Shown here: in pieces, positions 13,101-28,100 of the stretch
Position numbering within the stretch: the stretch's first letter is position 1
How the letters are laid out: each line of letters begins with the position of its first letter
Assembly (NCBI GenBank): GCA_020746105.1
Contig: CM036626.1
Coordinates: 19,333,001 to 19,397,000, forward strand
From: Trogon surrucura
Taxonomy: Eukaryota > Chordata > Aves > Trogoniformes > Trogonidae
Direction of reading: 5' to 3'
Length of the DNA stretch: 64,000 nt
Program-made: the position numbers and the translations under genes
The notes under the pieces: model-generated
What the model saw: only the letters and a program-made list of their open reading frames with translations
Told to the model about the DNA's origin: nothing
Database searches by the model: none

Positions 13101-16100
13101 GAGCTAAACAGAACCAATTTTGTTCACTGATTTTACTTTTCAGCTCGATATCTTCTAGGAGGCTCCATTCCGTTCTGCTGATTTTGTTACCTACCCTTCG
13201 TGGACAAGCAATTGCTGCCGGAATTCAGGGTTTGTTGGGCAGCCTCTCGGCAGCACAAAGCTTGTCAAAAATCTCCTTTCACAGTGCATTTCTCACTGTG
13301 ACAGAAAATATTGTGGCCATGACAGTCATTTTAGAGGCCAACTGTTCAGCACAGCATTTGCATTCCGTGGCATTTTTCTTCCTTTTTTTTTCTCCCCTTT
13401 ACTTCAGTTTCAGGTCCTTCTTCAGCTTTTCAGCTGCGTGAATCCCACTAATGATGTACCTTCTGTTTGCTATCCCCACAGGGAGAAAAATCTCCTCCTC
13501 ATAATCCCCCTGCATCTGGTGCTTTAAAATCCAAAAGTCACAGTTTCATGTTAGCTGGTGGCTCCAACCAGCAAGGGCACTTAGGAATCAAAACTGCATA
13601 AACAATGTGTTTTGGTCACAGCAGCTTTGCTGATCCAAGTAATTTATCTTCCACTCTCAGCAGTACAGAAACAAGAAAAGTTTTTTATATCCTTTTTTTT
13701 TTTTCCTCATTTAGATAATAAATGCACATAAACCCCAGGATATGCAAACTAACCTTATCACCTGTATGTTTCCAGCTCCAGACAAGAACCCAGAAAACAT
13801 CCGAGTCGAAGCTTCTGAACCAAATGAAATGGTGATGAAATGGGAGGTAGGCAAGTGTGTCCATCAATGCTACAATGTCAGAAACAGGCTCTCCCTTCCA
13901 GCTGCAGTTTCTAAAGCAGCATGGAACTTATCAGGACATTGTTTCGATATAATTGCATTTAAAAAGACTTTACCTCCCCTTCCCCTAACCCTGTTTTTTA
14001 CAAAATATTAGAAAATTCCGTAGGTAGGATGCTCCTGAAATCAAAGGAGAAGTTGCTGTTGACTTAAATGTGTTCAAGATTTCCTCCCCAGTCCCATTTT
14101 TGTTTCAAAAGACAATCTTTTACATCTAGCTTTGCTGATTGTTAAGAAATATGAAAATCCTGTGAAGCACAGGGAAAAATTCCCAGGGTACCCTCTTCTT
14201 CTGTGCATCTTGCATGCAAGAAGGTGCTTAAAATAGTTGTGGTCTCACCCTGTTCTGCAGGAGGAGATGGTTTACACAGAGCTTCTGCCCTTCCAGCCTG
14301 GAGGTTTAGAAATGATGCAGATCCCTTGGCCAAGAGACCATGAGCTTGAATTTTTACATCAAGAACTAAAGGAGCGTGGATAAAGCTCCTAAGCATGTGT
14401 GTCAAAGGAATTGTGTATAAGTCTTGAGGATGGTTTTCCAGTCTTCAGATTCCCTGGCTTTTAAGCCTACAGCTTCTGTGCCAACAGTTTAAAGAGAGAT
14501 ATATATTCCTTCGTTTAACACAAATTTCAGCAACTGTGGAAGGAAGCGTATTTTCCTGTGGCTGGAATTAAACGCAATTTCCATGAGATTTACTTCTCAA
14601 TCTGCTGCTCGCAGCAAAGAACAATAAACGTTTCCCCAGTGTGAATTCACGGTTCGGGCTATAATTACGCCAAAAGGAGATGGCCCTCTAGATCTAACGA
14701 CTTGGATTTGAACGGGGATTTTTGACTGTACGACCTAGCCCAGGGTCAGGGAAGACAATCCTGCCCCTCAGAAGAAATGCTGCGTGGCCGTGAGATGCTG
14801 CCATGAAGCCACGTTTTGTTGAAGAGCTCCTCCTTGACGGGCAGCTCCAATTCCCGGCTCAGACAGGGCGAAAGGAGAAAACCGAGCTGGGAGGGAGAGA
14901 ACGGGATGGACGGGCTTTGCTAAATCTCATCGGATCATTTCAATGTCATAAACAGGTTATTAATTTTTTTGCGGCGTTTCCTGCGTGCTTCTTCAGAGGA
15001 AATGCGGGGCACTGAGCACACTATTTCTAGCAGACGGAGGCTGCGAAATGATGTAAATCTGCCTACTTTGGATTAAGAGACCAGATGAGCATTACTGACT
15101 GGCTTTTCAGCCAAGGATTTGCAGCATTTAGGGAGATCAAACTAAGAGTCAAGCAGTGCTGCAATTTAACTGAAAAGTTATTTTTTAGTAGGAATTTTGT
15201 ACTATTTCAGTTTCTCTTGCAAAGCCCATTCTCTGGGATCACTGCCATGGAGGCAATTCTTCATTTCAGATCTCTGTGTGCAGCTTTGATACATATCAGA
15301 TATTATATATTTAATATGTACAATATAGAAGTATTATTAAAACTAAGCGACGTGGTGGGAAATACCCACAGTTGTTTCAGTGGACCAAAATGACCCTCAT
15401 CATGTTTTGTAGTGGAGGTGTCCAGTGTACTTAATTAAAAGTACATTTTTTCAGAGAAATAAACTCAACTGGAGAATGTCTTGTGAGAAGTCATTGCTAC
15501 ACACCTCATAATATTTTACAAATTAACCTTAATTAGATGGGAACCACGCTGGGATGAATTCTTTAGCTGATCAGTAAAAAAGAGTAGCGCAGCAGTTGCA
15601 TGTTAAATGCCCAGGCGCAGTTTCAACCATTTGGCGTGTATTTCAAACAAATCTAAATTTTAATGACCCAACTTGCTGCGCTACATAAAATTCTGACAGC
15701 TTTAGCTGGACGGAAAGGCACGCACAGCCTTATGCCAAAACATCCATTTTGGTTGTGCTTAAAAGGCATGTGGTTTTACATCACACCAGAAAACAAAGAT
15801 CACCTGTGGCACAAGAAAACCTGATGTATGCACTATGCAGAAATATGTCTACAAGCTATTAATCTGGTTTTACTCCGTTTCTCTGCCTTTCTCCCACCTT
15901 TCTCTCCATGCCATGACGTTATTCCAGCCGGCTTAAAGTTAGCATGACAGTGAAAAGTTAAAGCTTTCTTTTTTCCCCCCCCTCTTGCCTCTCCCGGTGT
16001 TGTAGCTCCCTCCCCTCGGCTGCTGTTTCATGATTACTGCAACAAAGGCAGACAAGATCTCTTTTAACTTCTCCTGCAGCCATTGAAACCCGCAGAGATG

Positions 16101-19100
16101 AGCGGGCCAGGGCTGGAGTACAAAGTGAGCTGGCGGCAGCGGGGAGTCGAGGTGGACTGGAACGAGGAGACGGTGAGGAAGCATTCTCTGACCCTGCGAA
16201 ACACCCCCACCTTCGTGCCTTATGAGATCAAAGTCCAGGCGGTCAATAATTTAGGATCCGGTCCCGAACCAAACGTTACCATCGGATATTCGGGGGAGGA
16301 CGGTAAGTAGCGGAGACTTTCGGGGGAAAAATATGCCGCGCGAGGGAATCTCGGGCTGCAGAACGATGGGTTAGGCAGCCCATGGCCAAAACTGTTGAAA
16401 TACCAGAGCTCGGCGTAACAAGTTACGTGAGATGAAGATGCGGCTGGTGCTGGGCGCCATGGATGGGAGCTTGCTGGAGTTTGAGGGGTTTTTTAGGAAA
16501 GGTCACTTGTGTTTTCATTAATCTCCGTTGCTGGCTTAATCTGGGGACTTGTATGAAGACCACAGTGTGGAAGAAGCCTGTGAAGTGGAGCAGTCATGTT
16601 GGACCTAGCAGGAAAGAAATCTTTAGCTTGTCCAAGGCTCTGTTCAACAGTTTAATGCTGTCAGCAGTTAAGCACTCTGGCAGTTAAGTACAAACACACT
16701 TGTGCGGGGTGTTGAAAGCGATTTTATAGATGATACCACATTCCCATGTATGCTGGGTGCTACCTTGTCCATTGAGTCCTTGAAGAACGGGACATCTTCT
16801 CCAACCTGGGCTCCTGCCCAGTGGCTCTCCGTGGCTCCTGGGTGGCACAACCCCCTCTCAGGCTGGAGAAGTCTTCCTCCACTATAAGGCTTTGCTTTGG
16901 ATCTACTCTTGCTCCAGGACCCCTCCCTGGGTCTTTTCTAGAGAGGGTAGTTGGAAGACTGGGAACATATCCAGCTGCAGTAAAGAAAGACCAAGCCTCA
17001 CTTTAGGAAGCAACCTGGTTAAGCATTAACAACACTAAAAAAAATAAAAAGAAAATAATTTTTGTAGGAATTAAGGGTTTAAATCAGGGAGCAAATGGCA
17101 CGGTGGCCAACTAGCACGGGGCACCAAGCTGCCATGACCCCAGATACCAATGCTTATTGCATTTGCAAACACTTAGCAGCCAGGCCTGGGAGCTGCTGGC
17201 AAAGCAAAGGGTCCGTGTTTCAGATCTGCGGATTTAACTGCATTAGTTAAAGTCAGATGGTTTTCATGCCATGCAGAATCTGAAGTCCCTAAGTTGTTTT
17301 CATGGGAGTGAGATAAACTGACACTTTGAATGACCTTTGAAAAGTCTGCAGTATCCAGCTAAGACAAGCATGTGCTTTGCTGCTCCTTAAAATGGCCAGA
17401 CAGCCACGTCCTTGGTTTAACCCACCGCATCCCGCAGCAATCTCTCCGCAGTAGCAGTAACGTGGGTGTTGCTGCTCCTACCTTGCTTCTGGCAGAAGCT
17501 GTTCTGGAGTACCCTGGTCCATGGTAAGTGCTATGAAACTGTCCCTATAGGTACACGTAAAAAGTGTTCCCGGCTTTACAGAGCGAAACAAATCCTAAGG
17601 GTGTCAACCCCAAATGGACCAGTTTGATGTTTGTAGCCTGCCGAGAGCTTCCTGATGTTTCTCCAGCACGAGGCTTCAGTGCTGGGAATGCTCTGGATGC
17701 TATTCAGAAGGGAGAATCCCCACTGCACACCCCAAGGTGGGTAGCAGGCAGGTTTGGTGGAGCATCTTCTCTCCCCTGTAGTGTTTGGCAGAAGAGGGGG
17801 TGAAGTGAGAGCAGAGAGAAAGAATCCCCACAGCATGTTTGATTTTTTTTTTTTTTGTGTTTGTGTGTGATGGATCTAATTTTATATCTATCAGTGGAAA
17901 ATCTTCCTTGCAATTCAGTTGTCAATGGATCAAGGCCTCTTTTTTTTTTTTTTCCCAGGCGCTGTAATAGCTCTCTGTGTTGTGCAGTGATTAAAATCCC
18001 ACTGTTTAATGAGCTTAGTTGTAAAATGAAATTGATTATAAAAAAACCCCTTTATGATTGCCTTCTTGAGTGCTGTGCTAATAATTTTTTTTTTATTCTT
18101 CTCACTGCTGTAAGCATTGTTTGAAACAGGAAATCATAAATACTGGTGTAGAAAAATTCATATGTCCCAGTGCACCTCTATTCCAGCCTTCTGCAGAAAG
18201 CCCTGATATGGCAAAATAATGTTTATTGGCACACTTCACCCTCTGGATGCAGGTGGAATGGCTTTTTTCCTTGCCTGCAGTAAGGCTGCATGAACTGCCA
18301 CAGCTTAAGCTGGGAAGCCAAACCCTGTAGCTGTGAACAGCTGGAAACTGAGCTCTTGTGAGTGTCTTTAATAAGTTGTTTTTACAGTTCCAGATGCCGC
18401 TCCTTCCGGCGTATCAGTGGATGTTGTGAACAGCACGCTGGTCCAAGTCTTCTGGTTTGGAATACCAAGGGACAGAGTTCGTGGACATTTAAGAGGCTAC
18501 AAGGTTACAGATTTCTCTTCAAATATTTGCATATAGTTAAACTATTAAATGAATGAGGGATAGATTGCACTCTCTTGTTTCTGGGAAGGTGAGAGAAATC
18601 ATTATCGTGTTCAGCCCCACGCAACGTAATTTCTTACAGAAATACCAATCTCAATGCAGGTCAGCTGGTGGAAGACAAAAAGCTTGCTGGATGGAAAAAG
18701 GCATCACCCAGAAAAACACTTCCTGACGTTTGTGGGAGACAGAAACTATGGGATGATTCCTGGTCTAGAGCCCTTCAGTGAATTCCGCTTAACTGTTCTG
18801 GCTTACAACGCCAAAGGAGATGGCCCGGAAAGCTCCCCCATCATGTTTGAAACTCCAGAAGGAGGTAAGATGTACGGGACGGATGGCCATAAATAGAAAT
18901 TGTCCGTGTAACAAGGCAAGTTGGTTTCCTTATTTAAAGTGATTGCAAAATCCCCAATATTCCTAAAACCCTTCACTGCAACGCGGAACTGTAGGTGCTG
19001 AGCTAAGCTATTTTTTCATTTAACAAGTATGTATAGAGACAGTCCTGTTCAATCCTTTTCTCTGAAAGCCAATGCCCGTGTCTTCCAGTTCCCGAACAAC

Positions 19101-22100
19101 CGCGTTTTCTAAGGATCCTGAATTTTGACAAAGACTCTGTAACCCTGTCGTGGGGACTTCCCAAGAAAGCGAACGGCCACCTGACTGGTTACATTTTGCA
19201 ATACCAGATAAGTATGTGCTTCTTTGATTTTAGAGTGTAAGCATTATTAGTTAAAGGAAAAAAAAAAAAAGAAAATAATTTTTGAAAGGGTTTATGTGTG
19301 CACAGTTATTTAAACCAGAGGCTGATGAGAAGGGCTGTTTCCGAGGTCCCTGTAACAGCAATAGCACCTGCCATGTGTGCACAGCCTGCTAGAGGGCAGG
19401 CTCAAGTCGTCTTTCAGAGCAAATGCATTTTTTCCGATCTAAATTCACATTGCTGCCATGCCCTATTCCGCGTTTATAGGTGAAAATTGTTTAATATTTC
19501 CAAATTTTCTTCCTAACCTAGTATTTAAGAAGACCCATAAATTGTAAGCGAAACTCGTTTGATGGGGAATAATTTGGAATGGGGGTACTTTGTCCACAAG
19601 TATTCAGATCTTCACATTCTGTCAGGGAGCACTTCCCTATAGAATGCCTCAGCAGAAATACAGACCACTACCATCTGAGTTATGTTATTGAGTAATCACA
19701 GCAAGAAACGACTAAATACCGGGAGTATTTCTTTCTTGCCTATGGAAGAACTGAGTAGCTGGAAGGAGACTGAGCAGATAACCTCAGGCAAGACCCGGTA
19801 TTGTTCCCAGGCTGCCGCCACACCAGCTGTGAGGTGTGGTGACAATATAGGGTGTTTTATGTGTTCTTCGAGGATGAACTGTGCCCTATCTTCTTGGTGG
19901 CAACCACTGATAGGACAAGGGGTAATGGGCTGAAACTGGAACATAAGAGGTTCCGCTTAAACTCGAAAAGAAACTTGTTCTCAGTGAGGGTGACGGAACA
20001 CTGGAACGGGCTGCCCAGGGAGGTTGTGGAGTCTCCTTCTCTGGAGACATTCAAGACCTGCCTGGACACGTTCCTGTGTAGCATTATCGAGGCGTTCCTG
20101 CTCTGGCAGGGGGCTTGGACTTGATGATCTTTCGAGGTCCCTTCCAATCCCTGACATTCTGTGATTCTATGTCCAAAAAAAACCAAGCAACAAAACCACC
20201 ACATAATTTTCACTTACCTCTGCCGATAACGGAACTGCCCAGTTGCCTTTGCAAGCAGGGGCTGGAGGCTGGGTCTTCGTTTATGATAACAGTGGGCAAA
20301 GTGGATCCATCTGTTTAGGCAGTTTGGGAGAGGTAACCCCTTCTTCAACTGCCAGCTGTGCTGAGGCAGAGCAGAGCAAAGCAGAAGAGCCCCTCCGTTA
20401 ACTTGCTTGCAGAAGTTGTCGACGTTTATAAGCAAAGCAGGAAGCAATTCATATATATTTAATGATCTAGGAGACCGTAATTTCTACCTCCCACTCAGTA
20501 TGTGCATATCTAGAATCTGAGAGCTTTTTAAGAACACTAATAGCTCACTGAGTAGTGGGGAGATTGCCGTGGACGACAGAAATCCCATTTAAGCACTTGG
20601 CAGGGTGGTGAGATTTGCTTATTGTGGCTTCGTCCTTCCTGCTTACACCAGAGTGCCTCCTTGCGTGACACGTTTCATGTTCGTAGCCTTTAGCTGCCAG
20701 ATCTGACTCGGCCAATTTTTTTTTTCCCTTTCAGTTAATGAAACGCATGAAGTCGGGCCCCTGAACGACATCAGCGTAACCAACCGCTCCACGCTCAGCT
20801 GGAGGCTTTCAGATCTCAGCTCCAGCACCAAGTACAAATTCTATGTGAAGGCTTGTACAGTCAAGGGCTGTGGGAAGCCGGTCACAGAAGAAGGACTAAC
20901 GATGGCTCAAGGGAGTAAGTTAATAGGCAATATGTTTTTATGCGGAGAAGCTCTAACAATAATAGAAAAGTCTATTGAGGATATTCCAGGCTTGACATTT
21001 CCTTTGTAATTAGAGGAAATAAATTTGTTTTTCTCTCCATGAGAACAATCGATGAACTTTTTAATGTAGCCGTGCAGCTCTTCGGAAGAGTAGAGCTTAT
21101 CTGTTTCGTTGTGCTGTGTTTCTATTCCCACCGATCAACTCTTCAAGCTGTACTAGAATAAGCGAAATATGTTTAGTCACAAGCAGAAAATGGAAAATCT
21201 GAATAATCTCTTTTCAGTAATATAAAAACAAATTCTGCCCTTCCATGAAGAGGGGCTGGCAGTGGCATTAGGGGCAGGTATTTGACATGGAAAATCCAGG
21301 TGAATGTAAAATTGACTACAGTGCGTTTGATCCATTATTTTATTATTGTTTTATCAGGGACTGGAAGTGAGCATTTGTGTGCCACTTAGACCCTCTCCTA
21401 AAACACCCATGTTCAGTGATTTAAAGGAAAATCTCAAGCACTATGTGATAGCTCATCTTTCACATTCAGCTGGAATGAAATAAAATGTACTGTGCTCAGC
21501 AAGTCTGAAAACTCTTACAGTACTGAGGAGCAACTCCTCGCTATTAATCAGAAACCATTGCTGTGCACTTACCGCAAGGAAAGAGAAAGAGAATGTGATA
21601 AGCAGAAGAATCCTGGCTTCACCTTTTTTAGCAGTGATAACAGTCTGGAACATGTTGGTGTAAAATAGAAAAATGGTCCTTGTTGTACAACGTCCTATTG
21701 GACTTGTACGTTGCAGAATCTCTTCAGTTATTGGTAAAACAAGTGCAAAGCACTTTAAACTCATCACATCCCGGTTCAGGATCCAGTCATGAACTACCAT
21801 CCATTTTCCCAACTAGAGAAAATCTTTTGTCTTACAGGCTCCAGTCTCACTGGACTATGCAGGTACTCACATAGTAGTAACTACCTGCATGGTTTAAAAT
21901 TTTTCATCAAATAAAATAAAATACCATTTTTTTCCCAAACTAAAAATACAACTTCACCTGGTTAGTTATGTTTTCCAGCCTTCACTGGGCAACCAGAATG
22001 ACAACTTGAAAGTCTATAACTTCTTTGAATAACCTTGTCAGCTTTTATGAATTGCAACCCTGCCTAAGGTGCTAAAAATGATGATAATATTGCCATCCAT

Positions 22101-25100
22101 TTTTTTTCTCCTTTTCTTCTCTCCTAAGACTTTGTTTCAACAGCAGCAGCAACTGATTCTTGTGAAATGCTCATAGAATAGACTAGTATAGTTAATAAAA
22201 GCTGCAAGGGTCCAGTTCTGCGATTAATGTGTGCTCCTTGCTGGTTCTCAAGCCAGTCTAAATGAGGACACTGCATCTGTCACTGAGATGGCATTAGAGT
22301 TTCGTGTCATTATTTGCTGGCTAAATTGTTCGGGTATTTTTCAACTAAACACGATAGACTGCAGAATATAATCACTCTTTTCAGCGACCTTCTTGGGGTT
22401 TTAAGCTGTGGTATGGGAAGCAAGGCGATTGCTCAAAATTAAAACAATCTCTCTTTTTGAAGAAAGGGAGTGATTTCAAAAGTCAAAGTTTGTCATTTAA
22501 AATGACCCGCACGAATGACGGATCTAAAATGTGGTGCCCTCTGAAATGAAAGTCCAAAATAGAGCACTCCAAGTTTCTTCGGATTTTTGAGTCGGTGATT
22601 TTATATCCACTATGTTCCAGTTTTTGTAATAAAAACATAAAGCTTTCGTTGTTCATTTTAAAGCTTTGAGTAGCTTCTGCTGGTGTAATATCACCTTTGC
22701 AGGCTGTGCTGTATGTTCTGCCGGGGAAGGGGAGATGTTGAGGTGGAAGCTATGGATTCATTCACATTTTATCATTGATACGCTTGATCTGCATGACTGC
22801 TATTGCTTTAATTTGTTCATAGTTATCCCCGCTACTGTAGTCTAAAATGAGAAGGAAAAGTCAATCTCTTTTTTTAATATCTGCATTTGCGAGTGTGCAT
22901 GTATCACAACTAAAACCAAGTTTGTGTATGGAAAATTGGTGTGCTGTAATGATAATTTCACCAGCCTGGAATTTATGTGCAACTCATCTCCTGATAATGA
23001 GTTTGCAGTGGCGTGAATGACTGAATTTAGTAAAAAAAAAAAGTTTCAATTAAATTAACTGTATACATAAATGGGTAGATCATACCCTTTCCCTACAACT
23101 GCAGCATCTTCCTCTGTGAATGAATCATTCAGCTTTTTGTTGGGAATGACTCGTTGCTTTGAGTTCACAAGACCGTGTTGGTGACATGGCCAGTGACATT
23201 GAGTGCACCCTCAGCTGATGACACAAAGTCTTGTGGTGAGATTGACAGACTGGAGGGAAGGGCTGCCATCCAGAGGGACCTGAACAGCCTTGAGAGGTGG
23301 GCCCGTGCAAACCTCATGAAGTTTAACAAGTCCAAGTGTAAGGTGCTGCACCCGGGTCGAGGCAATCCCAAGCACAGATTCAGGCTGGGCAATGAGTGGA
23401 TTGAGAGCAGTCCTGAGGAGAAGGATTTGGGCCTGTTGGTGGACGATAAGGTCGACGTGAGCCATCAGTGTGTGCTTACCGCCCAGAAGCCAACCCTGTC
23501 CTGGGATGCATGACCAACAGGGTGAGGGAGGTGGTTCTGCCCCTCTGTTCTGTCCTTGTGAGACCCCACCTGGAGTGCTGCATTCAGCTCTGGAGCCCCC
23601 AATGTGAGAAGGACGTGGAGCTGTTGGAGCTAGTCCAGAGGAGGGCGACCAAGATGGTCATGTGGCTGGAGCACCTCTCCTGTGAGGACAAGCTAAGAGA
23701 GTTGGGCTTATTCAGCCTGGAGAAGAGAAGGCTCTGGGGAGACCTTCTAGCGGCCTCCCAGTGCCTGGAGGGGTCACAAGAAGGCTGGGGAGGGACTTTT
23801 GACAAGGGCCTGTAGGGATAGGCCGAGGGCCAACGGGTGGAAGCTGGAAATGCGTGGGTTTAGACTAGATCTAAGGAAGTTGTTCTTTACCCTGAGGGCG
23901 GTGAGGCTCTGGCACAGGTTGCCCAGGGAGGCTGTGGATGCTCCATCCCTGGAGGTGCCCAAGGCCAGGCTGGATGGAGCCTTGAGCAACGTGATCTAAT
24001 GGGAGATGTCCCTGCCGTGGCAAGGGGTTGGGACTGGATGATCTCTGAGGTCCCTTCCAACTCAAATCATTCTATGATTCTGTGACTTTACCAGAAGATG
24101 GATGCTAATGGGCAGAGACCATCTCGTCCTCCCGTCTCTGTTTCTCCGTTCCCATCGGGGCAGCACCGCTCTCAGTGCTCGTCCGTGGAGCTGTCAGACT
24201 TTCTGTCCAATTACTGAACAGAGGGAAAAAAACGCACTTGAATATTTGTCTCTCGGATTAAACGCAGGCCCAGTGGAATTAGTGAGAAATCAAAATAGGC
24301 GCTATAAAAGCTTTCATTTATAGCAGCCTTGTGGCATGACCCAACACCACTGGCATTAGCAGCTAATACAAAGTCAGTGAAAAAAAAGGCCTCTTTCTTG
24401 TGTTAGGTCTTGAACAGAGGCGAAATAGCTTAGATATGAAGCACTGATAGACAGCCAAAGATCAGTTGTTGATAAAATGCTGTGGACAATTGTGAAAAAC
24501 CTGGGCAAAAGGATATTCGCATTGGACTGCAAGTTTAATTTTTGTGGCTTCGTCTTGGTTTCATTCCACAGAGGAAGGTGCGCTGTCTTTGGAAAATGAG
24601 TTTTATCTGTAACTTTCCGTTTTCAGGCAGTATTTCTTAAATGACCTACAAACTAATTAACTTTCCCCTTGGAAATGTCAATTTCCAACTGATCATTAGC
24701 CCTCGGAAACATAACACAAAATAATGTTCTTACATAAGTGAAAAAAAAATTAATTTAATGTAGCAGTCCTTTTGTAACACAAAGCTTCTTTTCATCCAGA
24801 GCTACCAGTGTTTCTGAAGGATTACTAAACACTTACTACATGTTGAGAATGATTACTGTGTGTCCAGAAATTCAAGCCTTAATGAAAAATTCATCCAGAG
24901 GAAGCCATACAACTGTAGTTTTATTTTCCAGAGGAGCCAGAGAATAGTAGTTCACCAGTTTCATTATATTTCAGTGGCAACTGGCACGTAACTCCCACAG
25001 GCTTTTTGAAAATCTTTGCTGGAGGGAACTAACCTTCATGACACACCATAAGATGAGGAGAGTAACCATTTGTTACAAAATATATGGGTATAGTTCTCTT

Positions 25101-28100
25101 ATTGCCACAGGCACAGTGAAATAGGAAAAATACAACTACCTTAGCCATGTGTAACCACGGATGTTGTCACCAGCAAGCCCCCCAAAATGCCCTTTTTGCT
25201 CACAACCAAGAGAATCCGATGAAAACCTGTTTCCAACTCTTGTCGATCTGAGCCAGAAAAATAAGGATGTTAAGTATCGTATGGCAAATATATCTGTCTC
25301 GGGTTATTTGAAGGGTGTTGGTGACTTTTTGTCTTTGCTATTTTTTTTTCCCTTTTTCCTCTTTTATCAGCCAGCCCCAGTGTAGCCAACAGAGAGAGCT
25401 AAAAAAAGAAGCAGCAAGATATGAATGAGCTATAACCTGGCTTCTTGTCCGAGCTCAGATTTCCCCTACAGATGACAATCAGTACAAATAGCTGATCAGT
25501 AACTCACCTACAAGTTCTTCTTAATAGACTTTACACACAGCAGGCTTGCTGGTGTCTATAGCTTAAAATATTCCGAACTTATCAACAATTACCTCCTGCA
25601 CTAAAGAAGAGGAAGGACACTTGTGATGCATATTTATACACTTTTAATAGCCAGGCAGTAGGGGAAAACTAATGAAAGTTCAACTTTCCATTTATTTAGC
25701 AGCAGATGTATTTAGACAGGTATGGTTGTAAATTAAGAAGTTGCCCTCAATTAATATTTAGCTATTAGACTGCCAGCTTTTTTATATAAGTATGTTTTGT
25801 AACAGATGGGCTAACTTTTGGAGAACTAGCACTCTCGGAAGTCTTTGGGGGCAGTTTATATTGTTTTTTTCCTTTACACCATAAGCTTCTGTAAAAAATG
25901 TGTGTTCTGTTGCTCTCATAAATCTTGAAGCCCGGTAGGAATATTGTAAAATTGCAGTTCAGTGTTTAATGTTCATGGGAGTCCCATGGTATGGCTGATG
26001 AATAGTGGGGGGAAGATGAGAAGTGCTGGTGATATGCCTTTATTACTAATGCTTCTTCTCCCTTATTGTAGGTTAAAAACCTAACCCAACTGCTTTCAAT
26101 TTTCTGCAGCTAATTTCTGCAGCTCGCTGACCTTTCAGTATGTTGAGCTTTTCCTTATCTGTGTATCTTTGCTTTTATTTTTCAGGGTGCTACACTGCTT
26201 TTTCTATTCCAACCACCAAAACTTGCCCCAATTAGCAATGCTTTCTCCTCTGTAGGTCCTCTCTTGAGTGTGTAACACAGACCAGAAAGAAACCGCATGG
26301 AAAGAACCCTCCTAATCACCCGTCACTGGATGCCTGTGCTGAGTTTTAAAATAAAAAATAAGACAAAATTGGTTTAGTGTTTTGGGATGATGTTAAACAG
26401 CCTGGAAGGCCAGTGGTAAATTCTCAGTCCCAGGTCAGGGTGGGCTCAAGCCCTCCCTCACGTACGTGCCAGGGCAGAAAATACCAATTCATACCAATTC
26501 CATACTGTACAAATTCCCCCTTTCTGCTTCTGTGAAGAGCAGACTGTTCAAAAAAGAAGAGGCGGGTACAAGCTGGAAATAAAATAGGTGATAGATATGG
26601 ACTGGTTAAGTCGGTTGAAGAAAATACACAACAAACCCTAAGTGTGGGCTACGTTGAGGCTCAGGGGTAAGCATTTTGCTTACCAGGAATTGAGGAGAAA
26701 AGCTTCCTAAGGAGCCTTGTGTTGTGTGCAGATGGGACCATGCGGTTATCAGGTCGTGCACAAGTGTTCTGTGGTGTTGAGCACATGATGGGTTGAAGGT
26801 TCCTATTCATTCTTGTTACTTTATGGATAGTGTTTCCGTGAAATACGTTTTTCTGATATCCTGATTTTAGAACTTGTTATTAAAATAGACCTGTGGTATC
26901 CTGTTGCTTAATTTGCAGTTCGATTAAAAAATATAGCTCAGCTTCACATACTTTATTTAGCAAAAAATTACCGATAGGTGGATTAATTTATGCTAATAAG
27001 CTGTGATTCAGCATCAGGAGTATTTTTGCTGTATGTGTTCTCTCCTGGTCCCAATGGTCTACTAATTTAACTGCTTATTGTACCATGTGTATAGTTGCCT
27101 AGGAAAATTCATCTTGAACTGCTGCTTTGATTGTGCTTGGATTCATCTTAATCTTTCTTTTCTTTTTTTTCTTTCAGCTGTCAACTAAGCCTTAATCTGT
27201 GAAAGCTTCTTGCTTTGCTTGTTTACTAGTTTAAGTATTAACAAGCATTGTTTTACTGTCGATGCTGTTTGACCAAGTAATTTTCAAATAATACTGTGTG
27301 CTCAATCTCTGATTTAGACAACTTTGGATAAAGCAGTAAAATTAGGTGACTGAGCACAACGAAAGGGTTATATTTGTTAAGTGCAGCCCCTCAAAACCTC
27401 TCTCCTGCCATCAAGGGCTCCTGTGTTGTGCCTTTTGGTTGACTCGAGAGATCCCTTTTGTCAACACACGGTTCTGAATTTGCTTGTATGAACAGGCTTT
27501 TCATGTTCGGGCAGCGATTGCTAAACTCTGTAGATGTCCTTTCTTCTGTTATCCACAAATGCTATTTAAAAAAAAAAAAAAAAAGCTTATTTAATGCTCT
27601 GCAAATAATGCAGATAGAAATTGCAGTAGGCATTTTGCAAGTAGAAGGCTCAAAAACTAGGACTACTGGAATTTCCCTTCTACCTCTTAATCAAATATTA
27701 AACTCGTCAGCAGCATTTGAATGCCTAAATGTAAATTTAAAAGCAAACTTCAGCTATATCTTAAAGAAGTGCTTTGTGCAAGCATTGTGAAGTTTGAGAG
27801 GACATGGAAAAATCACTGTCAGAAGAGAAATGAGTACAAATCCCAATGTTAATTTTTTTCCATGGGACGTGTACGAATCCATTTCCAGATAACAAGCTGT
27901 CTGTGCTTCCCTGCTGAGTTCAGTTCAATGGGAGAAGCATCAAACCCCAGATTATCTGTACAAAGCAAGCCCATTTTCAAGTTGTAATTTTTTAAGCACG
28001 CATTAGTTAAAGCAGATCCATAATCCCCCATCAATATTAACTTTCATCCTGGGGAATGAGCAAACCCCTTCATAAACATCAGGATTACTTCAGGCTGCTG

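Noticed and set aside
22165-22195. TCATAGAATAGACTAG resembling an antisense CR1 tail
   Set aside because: No continuing CR1 similarity on either side, so probably chance.
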